From NCBI GenBank assembly GCA_009760855.2, contig WPIO01000178.1, forward strand, positions 232,501 to 296,500: a stretch of 64,000 nucleotides of DNA. The letters run 5' to 3'. The notes under the pieces are model-generated. The model was not told the origin of the DNA, ran no database searches, and saw only the letters and a list, made by a program, of their open reading frames with translations. How positions within the stretch are numbered: the stretch's first letter is position 1; each line of letters opens with the position of its first letter. The DNA comes from Cristatella mucedo. Lineage: Eukaryota; Bryozoa; Phylactolaemata; Cristatellidae. Positions 22,631 through 33,475 of this stretch are shown here, in pieces. A program made the translations under genes and the position numbers.

Positions 22631-23580
22631 TCCGGCTGCTCAGCAAAAGCGATTGCGGCATCACGTGCCTGCCGATGGATAGAAACCGTCTATTGACGAC
22701 GGCTCGCTCTTTCTCGAGGGAAGTTAGCTCGCCGACGCTCGGTCGCGCGAGGGAGCGGAAGGAAACCCCAGCGCGATGCGCGGCGTCGAAAGTCAACTGC
22801 AGAAGAACGGCGCGGCAGACTGCTCGTCGCCATTCTCGCCGCCACCGACAGACAGCGGCGTCCATTGTGTCCTGCTGCGCGCGCGAGCCCTTTCACGTCA
22901 GCCGGCGCTGACGCACAGCCTCAGCTCTAAATAGCTGCAGCCTCGCAGAGCTGCTGGTGGCAGCCGCGGCAACGTCGCGGCCGCCACCACCGCCGCTCTC
23001 TCTTTCTCTCTCTTTCTCTCTCTCCCTCTCTCTCTCTCTCCCTAGATCGGGGCCGCCGGGGCGTCGGTGAATGCCAAGGTCGTAGGCTTGGGGGCGGGCG
23101 AGATTTTCAGAAACGTCTAGCCCCCTCTAAACCTAAGAATTCGTACTTCGTTCCCCGTTTGCGATTCGACGGCTTTCGCTGTTGGACGGCGTCGGCAGCT
23201 TTCCTGGCAGCGCTTTCCTTTGACACGCGGACGCCGCGGTCAGTTTCAACTGGCTACGGGTGCAGCGGTTTCTACGCACGGAAAACACAAGGCCGCACGC
23301 GCAGTGCTCGTACCGGTGCTGGTCTCAGCCGATGTGCGACGAATACTGGTCGCATTCTAAGCCTCGGCCAATTCGAATCGACATTTGTAGGTGCCGCGCC
23401 TTTTTCAGGTGCCGACGCGAGCAGATAGCAGATAGCAGATAGCAGGCGGTGTTAGCGGGAAACGGCAGCGATGAAGAGAACTCAAGAAGCTTTTGCAGGA
23501 CAAGTCCGTATCCGTAGCGCAAAGAAGTCTACGTGACAACGATGGAGGGTTGCAGGCATTACACAGTGGCCGTGACCTGC
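22631..23580. other. intergenic; no gene seen
   Basis: GC-rich to 22997, a CT-rich run at 22998-23042, then mixed sequence. No recognised exon. Confidence 0.4.
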
Positions 23581-23619
23581 AATCATTATGATAATAATAA
23601 TAATAATAATAATGATAAT

Positions 23620-24110
23620 GCACTTTATTCTTTGGCTCCAGCCTATATCTCAGATATACTCCCCCATCAGGCCAAGCATCGTACCACCCGCTTTTCGGAA
23701 TCCAACAGTCTACAAATGCCCCTTACAAACCTCAAATCATTTGGAGACCGTGCATTTAGTTCGTATGCTCCCAAAGCCTGGAACTTCCTGCCGACCTGCG
23801 TCAGAACATCCCCTGACCTGACCACATTTAAAAAGAATTTAAAAAAACACCTATTTAGGACAGCATTTAGTGGGTCCCTGTGATTCGTCCTTGATGTGCT
23901 TATGCGTGCTGACACTGTGCATGCTGCCACTAACCACATTTGCATGCTGACCCTGTGCATGTCACCCCTAACCATGTTATTCATTTTGTTTGTTTATCAA
24001 GCATGATTTTACTCACCATTCAATTGCACTTCCCTTTGCAGCAAATGTAAAGCGCCTAAAGAGAGATTAAGCTCTCTGAGGGCGCTTTATCAAGTGCATT
24101 ATTATATTAT
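23620..24110 (+). mobile_element. LINE family A, 5'-truncated
   Basis: An ATA array at 23587-23615 precedes the C-terminal ORF2 sequence (APAYISDILPHQAKHRTTRF, FGDRAFSSYAPKAWN, LPTCVRTSPDLTTF), which stops at 23881-23883. The 3' UTR ends in the standard tail GAGGGCGCTTTATCAAGTGC. The reading frame is nearly intact over 250 bases. Confidence 0.88.
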
Positions 24111-24111
24111 A

Positions 24112-25600
24112 TAAAGCGCTCTCAGAGAACTTAATCCCTTTCTAGGCACTTTATAGATGCTGTAAGAAAAGCACGATCGAATGTATAGCGGTAAAATGCA
24201 CGGTGTCAACAGGCATAGCATGGTTAGGGTGACATGCACAGAATCAACTTGTAAATCCTGGTTAGTGGTAGCATGCACAGTGTCAGCACGCATAAGCACA
24301 CAGAGGACAAATCGCGAGGACCCACCAAAACAGGTTGGCTTCTAGCTTCTTTTACATGCTGTCAATTAGGGGACGTCGTGACGTCGGTAAGAAGTCAGCT
24401 CCGGGCTATGGGAGCGTACGAAACGAATCAAAGGACGGTCTCCAAAGAAGTTGAGGTTCGTACGAGGTGTAGCTAAACGATTTGATTCAGAAAAACTGAT
24501 AGCACGATACCTAAGGTGGTTGGGGAGTAGTCCACATTGTTAGAGCCAGAGAATGAAGGGACCTAAAGTGAGTGACAGAACCTTGAAATCGATGCCCTGC
24601 TTGATTGGAAGCCAGTGAAGGTCAGCAAGAAGTGGTGTGATGTGACAACTGCGATCGATGCTCACGACAGACAAGCCTAGCTGCAGAGCTGTGTACCAGC
24701 TGTAAGTGCCTGATTGCACGGCACACCAGCAAGCAGTGAGTTACAGAAGTCAAGACGGGATGTCACAAATGTATGGACCAACTAAGGTGTGGTATCACTG
24801 TGTAGACAAGCCCAAATTTTTGCCATGTTATGTAGCTGAAAGTAGGCACACTTGACTTTAGAGCTGATGTGGTCATCTAGCGAAAGGTCACTGTGGAACA
24901 GGACGCCCAGATATCGTGCAGATGAAACCGGGATACTCTGGCTGAGCTGATCTTGAGCACTGAGCTCTCTAATTTGAGTTACGCTTGGTTACGCCCATAA
25001 ATAATAAGTTGGTTTTATCTTCATTTAATTTGAGAGATTGTTCTGCCATTTGTATGCGGATGTCAGCAGGACCAGCAGCAAGTGAGTTGAGAGAATTGAA
25101 TGCGCTGGAGGGCTGAGAGGGATCGAAGCCAACTTACAACTGAGTGCCATCTGCATTGAAGTGAAACCTTGGATTTTGCCTGGTAATCACATCGGCAAGA
25201 GGGAGAGTGTGTATCAAGAGTGTGAAAAGGACCGCTGCGTAGGACGCTGAGACTGTACCCTATACTTCAGTGGTTCTTCGGATGATATCTTTCCATTCAC
25301 ATCAGTACTCTTAAGTCTCCCTCTGAGATAGGACCTAAACCATTGTAGTGCAGCACCATTGATGCCCAGGCAGTTAGATGAGAGGTGCTCGAGAAGGAAG
25401 GCTGCCATGGTCTCGAGGAAAGCTAAAATCATAATCTCTGCTTGAATTTGCCGTTCGACAATAAGCCACTGCAAAGACTGTCTGTCCAAGGACAAACTTT
25501 GTAGCCTGGATGCTGCGCGCTTGGGTAGTCAAGGCGCAAAACAATGGTCCGACGGGGCTCAAGATTCAGAAAAGATGGCAAGAGCCTTTGTCTACGGCGA
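24112..25600 (-). mobile_element. LINE family A, reverse copy, degenerate
   Basis: Starts tail-to-tail against the previous LINE. Going upstream on the reverse strand: 3' tail, ORF2 C-terminal region with frameshifts, then a reverse-transcriptase piece at 25214-25495 containing GINGAALQWFRSYLRGRLKS. The conserved D-D motif is not in frame. A dead copy. Confidence 0.8.
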
Positions 25601-25717
25601 TGAACTATAGCCCCTCAGTCCAAAACGAATCGAATATGATCAACACGTACACAGGCTGGGTGTCTGAACGGGAGCTGTGAAACCCAGGTGGTTTGATGGG
25701 TCTCCGTTAGAATGAGC

Positions 25718-25720
25718 GAG

Positions 25721-25808
<88 letters not shown>
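25718..25808. repeat. (GA)n microsatellite
   Basis: Pure GA array with a few GC interruptions at its ends. Confidence 0.97.
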
Positions 25809-25984
25809 GGAGAATAGGCCTCTACAACCGGGCAGCTGTTCAGCGAGTAATAACTCTCGTACCGTGGCCTACTTCACGGCCTGGAACCACAGTTCGGCTC
25901 AAATGCCAAGGCTCAATACTCCGGGAGTGCATCTTCCAACAACAGTAGAGCTTAGGCGGCCCTGGCCAAAAGATCATTGAATAA

Positions 25985-26080
25985 TCGGTTCCTAGCCTTT
26001 ATAATTTAGGAATCACGACATGCGAATATCGGTCGTAATCTATCCGCTTTAGCATGCCGCCACACCAAGACATCGAGTTT
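25985..26080 (+). repeat. dispersed repeat, copy 2
   Basis: Matches 1172-1265 (TCCTAGCC, TTATAATTTAGGAA, ATCGGTCGTAATCT) in the same order. Confidence 0.5.
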
Positions 26081-26104
26081 ACTTTTGTAAAAATAGACTG
26101 AATG

Positions 26105-26232
26105 TGCATAGCGCCCCGAGAAAACTTGATCTCTAGTCAGGCGCTTTGCACATGCCACGATGCTTGAGCCCAAGACCTCGGCCAGACCTTAGTCTAGGCG
26201 AGAACCATAATCACTGGGCCGAGCCAGCTCTA
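26105..26232 (-). mobile_element. tRNA-derived SINE, family 2
   Basis: Reverse strand: CTCGGCCCAGTGATTATGG head, B-box-like GGGCTCAAGC, then GCGCCTGACTAGAGATCAAG tail. Confidence 0.65.
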
Positions 26233-26514
26233 TTTACCCGGAGTCGACGCAGGTGTCGAGTCTATAAGCGGGTCCCTCATCCGTGAAGTTATGAAACGCC
26301 ACAGTGGAGCAGCAGCTTTTAATAAGCGGTCCACGCGAATGCGGCAGCAGCGGCGGCAGTGGCGGCGGCGGCGGCAGTGAGCTGCTCAGAACCGCCGAGG
26401 CGTCCGTCCGCTTCGAGAGGCCAGCACAGCAGCGCGACGCGCAGCTAACGGTCAATAAAGCTGCGTCACCCACGGTCGGACGTCTTTAGCGTGCGGAGGC
26501 GGCGCAGCCGCCGC

Positions 26515-27215
26515 GCGGCGACCGCTCTCCTTCGGGGCGACCGCTCCTCTCTCCTTCGTGGCGACCGCTCTCTCCTTCGGGGCGACCGCGCCTCTCTCCT
26601 TCGGGGCGACCGCTCTCTCTTCGCGGCGACCGCTCTCCTTCGGGGCGACCGCTCCTCTCTCCTTCGGGGCGACCGCTCTCTCCTTCGGGGCGACCGCTCT
26701 CTTCTTCGGGGCGACCGCTCTCTCCTTCGGGGCGACCGCTCTCCTTCGGGGCGACCGCTCTCCTTCGGGGCGACCGCTCTCTCCTTCGGGGCGACCGCTC
26801 TCTCTTCGCGGCGACCGCTCTCCTTCGGGGCGACCGCTCTCCTTCGGGGCGACCGCTCTCTTCTTCGGGGCGACCGCTCTCTCCTTCGGGGCGACCGCTC
26901 TCCTTCGGGGCGACCGCTCTCTCCTTCGGGGCGACCGCTCTCTCCTTCGGGGCGACCGCTCTCTCTTCGCGGCGACCGCTCTCCTTCGGGGCGACCGCTC
27001 TCTCCTTCGTGGCGACCGCTCTCTTCTTCGGGGCGACCGCTCTCCTTCGGGGCGACCGCTCTCTCTTTCGTGGCGACCGCTCTCTCCTTCGTGGCGACCG
27101 CTCTCTCCTTCGGGGCGACCGCTCTCTCCTTCGTGGCGACCGCTCTCTTCTTCGGGGCGACCGCTCTCTCCTTCGGGGCGACCGCTCTCTAGCGTGCGGA
27201 GGCGACCTCTCTCTC
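26515..27215. repeat. 19/21-bp GC-rich minisatellite, about 34 copies
   Basis: Units of CTCTCCTTCGGGGCGACCG, or the same with an extra CT, in tandem for 700 bases. The word AGCGTGCGGAGGCG occurs just before (26489) and near the right end (27191), framing the array. Because 21 is divisible by three and 19 is not, long open frames appear on both strands, giving Arg/Ser-rich peptides. Confidence 0.95.
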
Positions 27216-27620
27216 CTTCGGGGTCGATGCGCGAGCGCGACACTCATCGTCTCGGCGGTTGAACCCTGACGCCGGACGGAGTAGATGATCGTTCCAACGT
27301 CTCGAAGCATTGAAGCGGTGCACAAGGAAGGCGGGCGCTTTCGCGGGCTCGGCAAGTTGCGAGCACCCGAACTGACATTGAGGTGAGGCGCACTCAAAGT
27401 GACGGCGAAACTGACCACTTTCTGACTGCGACGTGGCGTGCTGAACACTGCGCAGAGGGGACAGCTGACAGACGGCCTCGTTATTTTCGAACGGTAACGT
27501 CAGATATGCTGTGCGCCCAGTGCTCATAGCAGGCGGTTCAGCATGGTCGCCGGCGTTTGCTTATATTTACGTTTAAAAAAAACCTTTTTTTTTAGCTATC
27601 TTTACCGTTTAGAGTCTTTA
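27216..27620. other. no gene seen
   Basis: Mixed sequence; open frames on the reverse strand continue from the satellite without a known domain. Confidence 0.4.
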
Positions 27621-27625
27621 TGTAA

Positions 27626-27765
27626 TACCGAAATACTAAACCCCAAGACCTAAGCTCGAAACCCAAAAACGCAAACCAAAAGAAAATATAAAATCTAACC
27701 AGCAAACTATAAACCGTAAGCCAAAAAAGGTACAGCCATTAAATTGTAAACGTTAAACTAACAAA
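27626..27765 (+). repeat. telomere-like degenerate element, copy 2
   Basis: Homologous to 7525-7690 with conserved word order (AAATACTAAACCC, AGACCTAA, ATCTAACCAG, ACAGCCATTAAA). Confidence 0.65.
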
Positions 27766-27989
27766 GCATCGCGGGGCTATGCTGCTGAGCCGTTTTGGCG
27801 CTGACGCGGAGCTACTTAGCAGTCGCCTTAGTTTATTTATGGTAGAGTGCTGGACCGGTTATGCAAAGGTGCCGGGCTCGCCAGCCGCTCGAGGTGAAAA
27901 TCTCGCTTCGCCGAGACATTGTAGAAAAAATACTGTAAATGAATTTGCACTAATACTAACTCTTGGCGCACTGTCTTTGTTGTCGTCGT

Positions 27990-28440
27990 AGATTGTGGAT
28001 AGTGTTTGAGCGCGAAGCAAATGCTATCCGGATTAGTGACCCTTGAAGCGGCCACATACAGCTCCCCGCGAGCGAAAATATCCTCCCCTAGAAAGACGCA
28101 TTCGAGCGTCTGACCTTGCGATGTGTTGGTTGCCATGGCGAACGATATTCGCGCTGGAAATTGTCGTCTACGCCACTCGAACGGGAAGTCAGCGTTCTTA
28201 GAGCAGAGAGCTTCCTGCGCCAGATGAAGGCAACAATGCCGTGGAATTGGTCGCCAATGACGGAGGCTTCCAAAACACGACCGCGATGCACATTGCGGGC
28301 TATGAGCCTCGTGTGCCGTTGCAATGCTCTTTCCTCGGGTTTAGATTGCGCAACAACATAATGGGCGTGCCAGGTTTGAGCGAAAGCTTGTGAGGCGGAT
28401 GCCCGGACGGGATGAGAGTGTCACACTCGATACTCTGGAG
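27990..28440 (-). pseudogene. Helitron-type (PIF1 family) helicase remnant
   Basis: Reverse strand encodes, in three broken frames, the C-terminal part of the helicase of Helitron rolling-circle transposons: IPSGHPPHKLSLKPGTPIML, MLLRNLNP, NGTRLIARN, an FPFEWRRRQFPARISFAMA stretch, and TNTSQGQTLE followed by GELYVAASRVTNPDS (the usual family words are INKSQGQT and GQLYVALSRVT). At least two frameshifts separate these. The Rep nuclease part is absent. A cellular PIF1 helicase is less likely because the order LPPHxLxLKxGxPIMLLRNL is typical of Helitron proteins. Confidence 0.75.
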
Positions 28441-28699
28441 CAAACGCCAGCATCGGCGCCGCTCGGCGCGCGTGCTGCTTCGCGTTGCGCTGTTGAATCT
28501 TACGCCTCCGCTCGCCCGAAAGTCGAGCGGCGCGCGCCGCCATTGCTGTCGACGCACGCTCGCTGTCGGCACGCACGCGCGCACACGTCACTAAAGCATC
28601 GGCGTTCCCTCCCTTCGGCCTTCGTGGGCAGCTCTCGGCGCGCTGCTGCGCGCTGCGCTGTTGCTCCTCGTGCCGGTACTCCTCTTCTAAGCGACGGGC

Positions 28700-28825
28700 T
28701 CTGGCTCCGGAAGTACTGGTCGCGGAAGACAACGCTGCGGCATCTGGCCGCGCGACGTACGTGCGCCAGCTCGCCACGTGACGGACGAACTTGTTCACTT
28801 TAATTAGTAGGGAATTAATAGGGAT
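28700..28825 (+). repeat. dispersed repeat R, copy 1
   Basis: GCGGAAGACAACGCTGCGGCATCTGGCC and following GTGACGGACGAACTTGTTCACTTTAAT resemble 28850-29035, 42028-42185 and 44605-44775. Unknown family. Confidence 0.5.
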
Positions 28826-28849
28826 GAAAAATAAAATGCACATCGAGTG

Positions 28850-29035
28850 AGCCCGTGGACTCGCTTTGCTGGGTCGTAGTAGAAGAAGTACCTTACCGTA
28901 CGTAAGCCGCGAGACGTAAGTGCGCCATCTTGCCGCTTGACGTCAGTACGCGACAGCGACGGACGTAAGGGACGTGACGGACGGATGTGACAGACTTTTT
29001 CGCTGTAATATATAGGGAATCACTGGGCTGGCCTA
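28850..29035 (+). repeat. dispersed repeat R, copy 2
   Basis: Starts GTGGACTCGCTTTGCTGGGTC and carries GTGCGCCATCTTGCCGCTTGACG and GTGACAGACTTTTTCGCTGTAA, shared with the other copies. Confidence 0.6.
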
Positions 29036-29235
29036 AAAGCTCATTGCTATTTTTTGAAGAGCCCGTAATAAATGGCACCATGAGCCGCAGGACCATCTTC
29101 GCCGAATCCTTCATGATATCACGAGACAGCGGCTACATTCTTCGCATAAAAAATCCTCAAATCGTTCAATCTCAAGCGCCGACTACGTAAGTGACTGATC
29201 GTTTGTTAATCTGGAGATGCAAAAGATTTCCGCTC

Positions 29236-29236
29236 C

Positions 29237-29299
<63 letters not shown>

Positions 29300-29301
29300 G
29301 G
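29236..29301. repeat. (GA)n microsatellite
   Basis: GA array with a few AAAG and GGA interruptions. Confidence 0.95.
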
Positions 29302-29356
29302 CGAGAGCTCTTAGCGCAATTCGTATTACGAATACGCTAAGAATACGCTAAGAGCT

Positions 29357-29425
29357 TCGAATACGCTATTCGAATACGCTAATTTCGTATATATAAATTA
29401 TCGAGCGTATTCGAATAGCGTTCGA
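29357..29425. repeat. inverted repeat, arms about 22-24 bp
   Basis: 29357-29380 (TCGAATACGCTATTCGAATA...) and 29404-29425 are reverse complements with a two-base gap in one arm; the loop is AT-rich. The word GAATACGCTA is also repeated directly four times at 29328-29380. Confidence 0.75.
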
Positions 29426-29754
29426 TGGCTGCTTTCTGCAGTCGATTAACTATTTAAGGCCGTCGCGAGAATTAGACCAAAGATAACATTATAAAAATAC
29501 AATTCATTTCTACAGTGTTGTATAACAGCAACTCCAGCGGCGGCAGCTCTTGTGGTAGTCTCACGGAGAAACAGCTCGCGGACGTTTTCGGTCAATGTGA
29601 CTCTCCTTTATTACTCTCAACGTGTACATATATGAGAGCGTGATCAATCGCAGCAGACAACACGAAATAGATGGCAGACAACACGAAATAGAGCGTGCAC
29701 GGTGTCCATGAGCTTTCGCTAAATACAACACCAGAAGCCGCAGGCGCACAAAAC
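29426..29754. other. no gene seen
   Basis: AT-rich mixed sequence with a short direct repeat (AGACAACACGAAATAGA) near 29660-29690. Confidence 0.4.
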
Positions 29755-29870
29755 AATGGCACCCTAAGAAAACTCACTCTATCCAGGCATCCACATTTGC
29801 CGAAAGGCTCTAGCCCACGACATCAGTCGTCAAATGCATTCACTTGTGAGCACCTTAATGGGGAATAGCC
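29755..29870 (-). mobile_element. tRNA-derived SINE, family 2, diverged
   Basis: Reverse strand keeps AAGGTGCTCAC, GTCGTGGGCTAGAGCC and the LINE-like 3' tail in weak form. Confidence 0.55.
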
Positions 29871-30674
29871 ATAGGCTTTGGGAGTTGTGCCCACTCTTCT
29901 AAGATTTAGCTTCCCCTGACAGCACATTCTATTAATAATTCTCAAGGACTAACGAAACGATCGGCATGCACATTGACCAAACCAACAAAAGTAACATTGG
30001 AGATTTTTTGATGCAACCATAGCTGTCATTTTGACCTTCCGATGACGTGTAAGAGTAAAGATCGCTTTTTCAAAAGTCTTCGCCGTAACGTGGTCAGCTT
30101 GAAAAATCAACTGATCCAATACCCTGCACTTTACAAATACACCAACCTCCAGAATATGCGATATAATAAGATAGAATAAATAGAATAGAATTTAGATAGA
30201 ATAAGACACTTAGCTTGTTAGAATTCACATTACAAACTAAAATCCATTATGACTTCAGTGCCTTAGGAATGCAGTTGAAAGTGCAAGCGCCGCTCTGGGC
30301 ACGCGAGTTAGGCTGAGCCGTTAACGCACAGCTGCTGTTTAATGCGACACTGAAGTCCAAAATTGTTTCCCCTTCGACCACCACGCTCAAACAATGCTCG
30401 GATTGGTGGCGGCATAGTTATGTAGCACGTGCCTGTCATTATATATAGTCCGTTCAGTTTGACCGTTGTGCTTATGCAATGCCTCTTCATACAGGTGGTT
30501 CTTTAGCGTATATCGCAAAGCCTGGCACTATAATTGAACTACGAATCTTCCATGCTTGATTCTATGCATCATCTTCTTAGGATGCTGCCCGTTGACGGAG
30601 AATGACTTAAAAATATGATAATGACCCATCCTTAGCTCCACGAGATAATTAAATATATATTTATATTTATAAAA
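29871..30674. other. AT-rich; no gene seen
   Basis: No domain-like frame and no recognised repeat. AT content is higher than in the first 25 kb. Confidence 0.4.
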
Positions 30675-31770
30675 TTAATTTGTATAGCGCCCTAAGAGAA
30701 CTTAATCTTAATTCTGGTGCTTCAAGTATCTAATGTAATGTATCTCCGTCTGTAATTCATCAAAGTCACAAAGACTATGTGGGTGTTACGCAGGAGAGGT
30801 TTTTATAGCTCACTCACAGCCTAAGCGGCTTTCGGTACGCATTCGGTGGCCAACAGACTTCATCACACGCAGCACAGAGAAAGTGGGCAGCATAGCAGAG
30901 TCAGGAGAGCAGTTGAGGTGTGAGTAGCATGGAAGTAGCAGATCAGGACCGCTGAAAAGGATGAGCCATAGTCGGCAGCAGGAGAGTAGTTGTCGTTGCG
31001 TTAGAATTCTGGAAGTGAGTTCCACAGTCTAGGACTTGCAGATCTAAAGCTTCTGTCGCCGATGGTCTTTAAGCGGAAGAATAGAACAGCTAATTTATTG
31101 TCCATACAGGACCTGAGGGCACGAGGAGGCTGAAACTGGTGAACCAGTTCAGCTAGGTACGAAGGAGCCAAGCCGTGGCGGGCCTTGTGGGTCAGCGTAA
31201 AAACTTGGCTCTGTATCTGTTGATTAACCGGCAGCCATCCTAGCTGTTTAAGCCGAGGAGACACGTGCTCAAACCTCTGGGACTTGAAAACTAACCTCGC
31301 AGCCATATGCATAGCCAGCTGCAGTGGCCCAGTTGCTTTCTTTGGTGGCCCAGCCAAAAAGAAATTACAATAATCAAGCTTAGACAGAACTAAGGAGCTA
31401 GTTAAATGCTTTGCAAGCCACTGTGGAAGACAGCTCATAATCTTAAATAAGAATCGGGCGTGATGGCTAGCTGTAGAAGCAGTCTTCTGAGTGAAGCGGC
31501 AGCTGTCGGGAACGACACATAGATTTCGAGCACGTGGTGATGGTCGCACGACAGCATCACCTATTAAAAGAGCGAAGCCTTTTAATCCAGCCACTCACTT
31601 GGGGTGTCCTGAGAGCAGCAGTTCGGTTTTATCATCATTTAGTTTCAATAAGTTTTCCGACATCCAGTATCGAATATCGGCAAGGCAAGCATTCAGTTGA
31701 TCAGTTGCTGCAGCAGATTCTGGTGGTTTGAATGACAAATACAGCTGAGTATTGTCAGCATAAAAGTAAT
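30675..31770 (-). mobile_element. LINE family B, 5'-truncated, long open frames
   Basis: A LINE-tail remnant (30675-30722) is followed by the family B 3' end (TACATT words at 30738) and ORF2 sequence. Frames at 31001-31594 and 31595-31760 encode the RT palm motif FYADNTQLYLSFKP (catalytic second Asp replaced by Asn), LLKLNDDKTELLL, and the connection domain (LQLAMHMAARLVF, LGWLPVNQQIQSQVFTL, LAPSYLAELVHQF, RLWNSLPEF). A family 2 SINE lies at its 5' edge. Confidence 0.88.
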
Positions 31771-31774
31771 ATCC

Positions 31775-31862
31775 TATGCCACAGGGTGGGGGCTCAAGCC
31801 CACGACCACGGTCATCAAATGCATTCACCTCAACCTCGGTCAGGGTGAGCACCTTAACCTGA
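31775..31862 (-). mobile_element. tRNA-derived SINE, family 2, inserted in a LINE
   Basis: Reverse strand: AAGGTGCTCACCCTGACCGAGG, then GTGGGCTTGAGCCCC as the B-box region; it abuts the LINE RT sequence at 31770. Confidence 0.65.
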
Positions 31863-31964
31863 CTTCACATGTGCTGCAAAGGAAGCAAGTCAATCGATTA
31901 ACTAAATAATAATAACTGTACCTCGTTCATGCTTGGCCCAATTTATGAACCTTTAATGTTTGCT

Positions 31965-33475
31965 TAATAATAATAATAATAATGTACTTGATAAAGCGCC
32001 CTCAGAGAACTTAATCTCTTTCTAGGCGCTTTACATTTGCTGCAAAGGGAAATGCAATTGAATGGTAAGTAAAATCATGCTTGAAAAACAAACAAAATGA
32101 ATTACATGGTTAGGGGTGACATGCACAGGGTCAGCATCCAAATGTGGTTAGAGGCAGCGTGCACAGTGTCAGCACGCATAAGCACATTAAGGACGAATCA
32201 CAGGGACCCACTAAATGCTGTCCTAAATAGGTGTGTTTTTAAGTTCCTTTTAAATGTGGTCAGGTCAGGGGATGTTCTGACGCAGGTCGGGAGGGAGTTC
32301 CAGGCTTTGGGAACATACGAACTAAATGCATGGTCTCCAAAGGATTTAAGGTTTGTACGAGGTATTTCTAGACTTTTGGATTCCGAAAAGCGGGTGGTAC
32401 GATGCTTGGCCTGATGGGGGAGTATGTCGGAGAGATAGGCTGGAGCCATAGAATGAAGGGACCTAAAAGTGAGCGACAAAACCTTGAAGTCAATCCGTTG
32501 CTTGACTGGTAGCCAGTGCAGGTCGGCGAGAAGTGGAGTAATGTGGCAACTGCGACGCTCACGACAGACAAGCCTAGCTGCAGAGTTTTGCACCAGCTGC
32601 AATCGCCTGATCGCACATGCTGGGAGGCCAGTAAGCAGTGAGTTGCAGAAGTCGAGACGAGATGTCACAAATGCATGGACCAACTTAGACGTGGTATCCT
32701 TATCTAAACAAGCCCGAATTTGAGCAATCTTATCAAGCTGAAAATAGGCGGATTTGACTGTGGAGCTGATATGGTCGTCTAAAGAGAGGTCGCTTTGGAA
32801 TAGGACACCTATATTTCGAGCAGATTTAACAGGAGATATGATGGCAGAGCCAATTTTGAGAGACAGCCTTTCCAATCTCTGAATCACACTGGGTTTGCTC
32901 ATAACTAGTTAGTTAGTTTGATCATCTTTCAATTTAAGAAAGTTTATTGCCATTCATGTGCGGATGTCGTCAATACATGCAGCAAGGGAGTTGAGCTAAT
33001 TCAAAGTGCTCGAAGGCTGAGAGGGATCAAAGCAAAGGTAAAACTGAGTGTCATCCGCATAGAAGTGAAAGCCTAGATTTTGCTTGGCAATCACGTCGGA
33101 AAAAGGGAGAGTATAAACCGTGAAAGGAACCGGACCAAGTGCGGAGCCCTGAGGTACCCTATCATATTTAATAGGTACCTCAGATGATCTTTGTCCATTC
33201 ACGTCAATACTCTGCAGTCTCCCACTGAGATAGGACCTGAACCATTGCAGAGCAGTGCCAGTGATGCCCAGGCGAGATGAGAGGCGCTCTAGAAGAACTT
33301 TGTGATCGATGGTATCAAAAGCTGCCGAAAGATCGAGCAAAACGAGCAGAGATACTCTACCCATGTCTGCATTGCTCATTAAATCGTTGTGCACCCTAAG
33401 CAATGCTGATTCTGTGGAGTGATTAGCTCTAAAGCCAGACTGGAACTTACTAGCAAGGTTTGAAGTTTCAATCTA
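31965..33475 (-). mobile_element. LINE family A (CR1/L2 clade), best copy
   Basis: The longest and least damaged LINE here. From 3' to 5' on the reverse strand: ATA array (31965-31983), the standard 3' tail, then an uninterrupted 234-codon frame (32198-32902) with the RT C-terminal domain (LDFCNSLLTGLPACAIRRLQ, NSAARLVCRE, LHWLPVKQRIDFKVL, AYLSDILPHQAKHR), and a 135-codon frame (32996-33403) with LLDLSAAFDTIDHKVLLERL (palm motif A), VPQGSALGPV and FHFYADDTQFYL (the catalytic DD box, intact). About 90 bases between the two frames contain a break. The endonuclease part is missing. It truncates the polymerase fossil at about 33478. Confidence 0.93.

Noticed and set aside
26452-27448. Open frames of 230-320 codons giving Arg/Ser-rich repeat proteins
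   Set aside because: They exist on both strands over a minisatellite and shift frame between 19- and 21-base units; no splice or start context.
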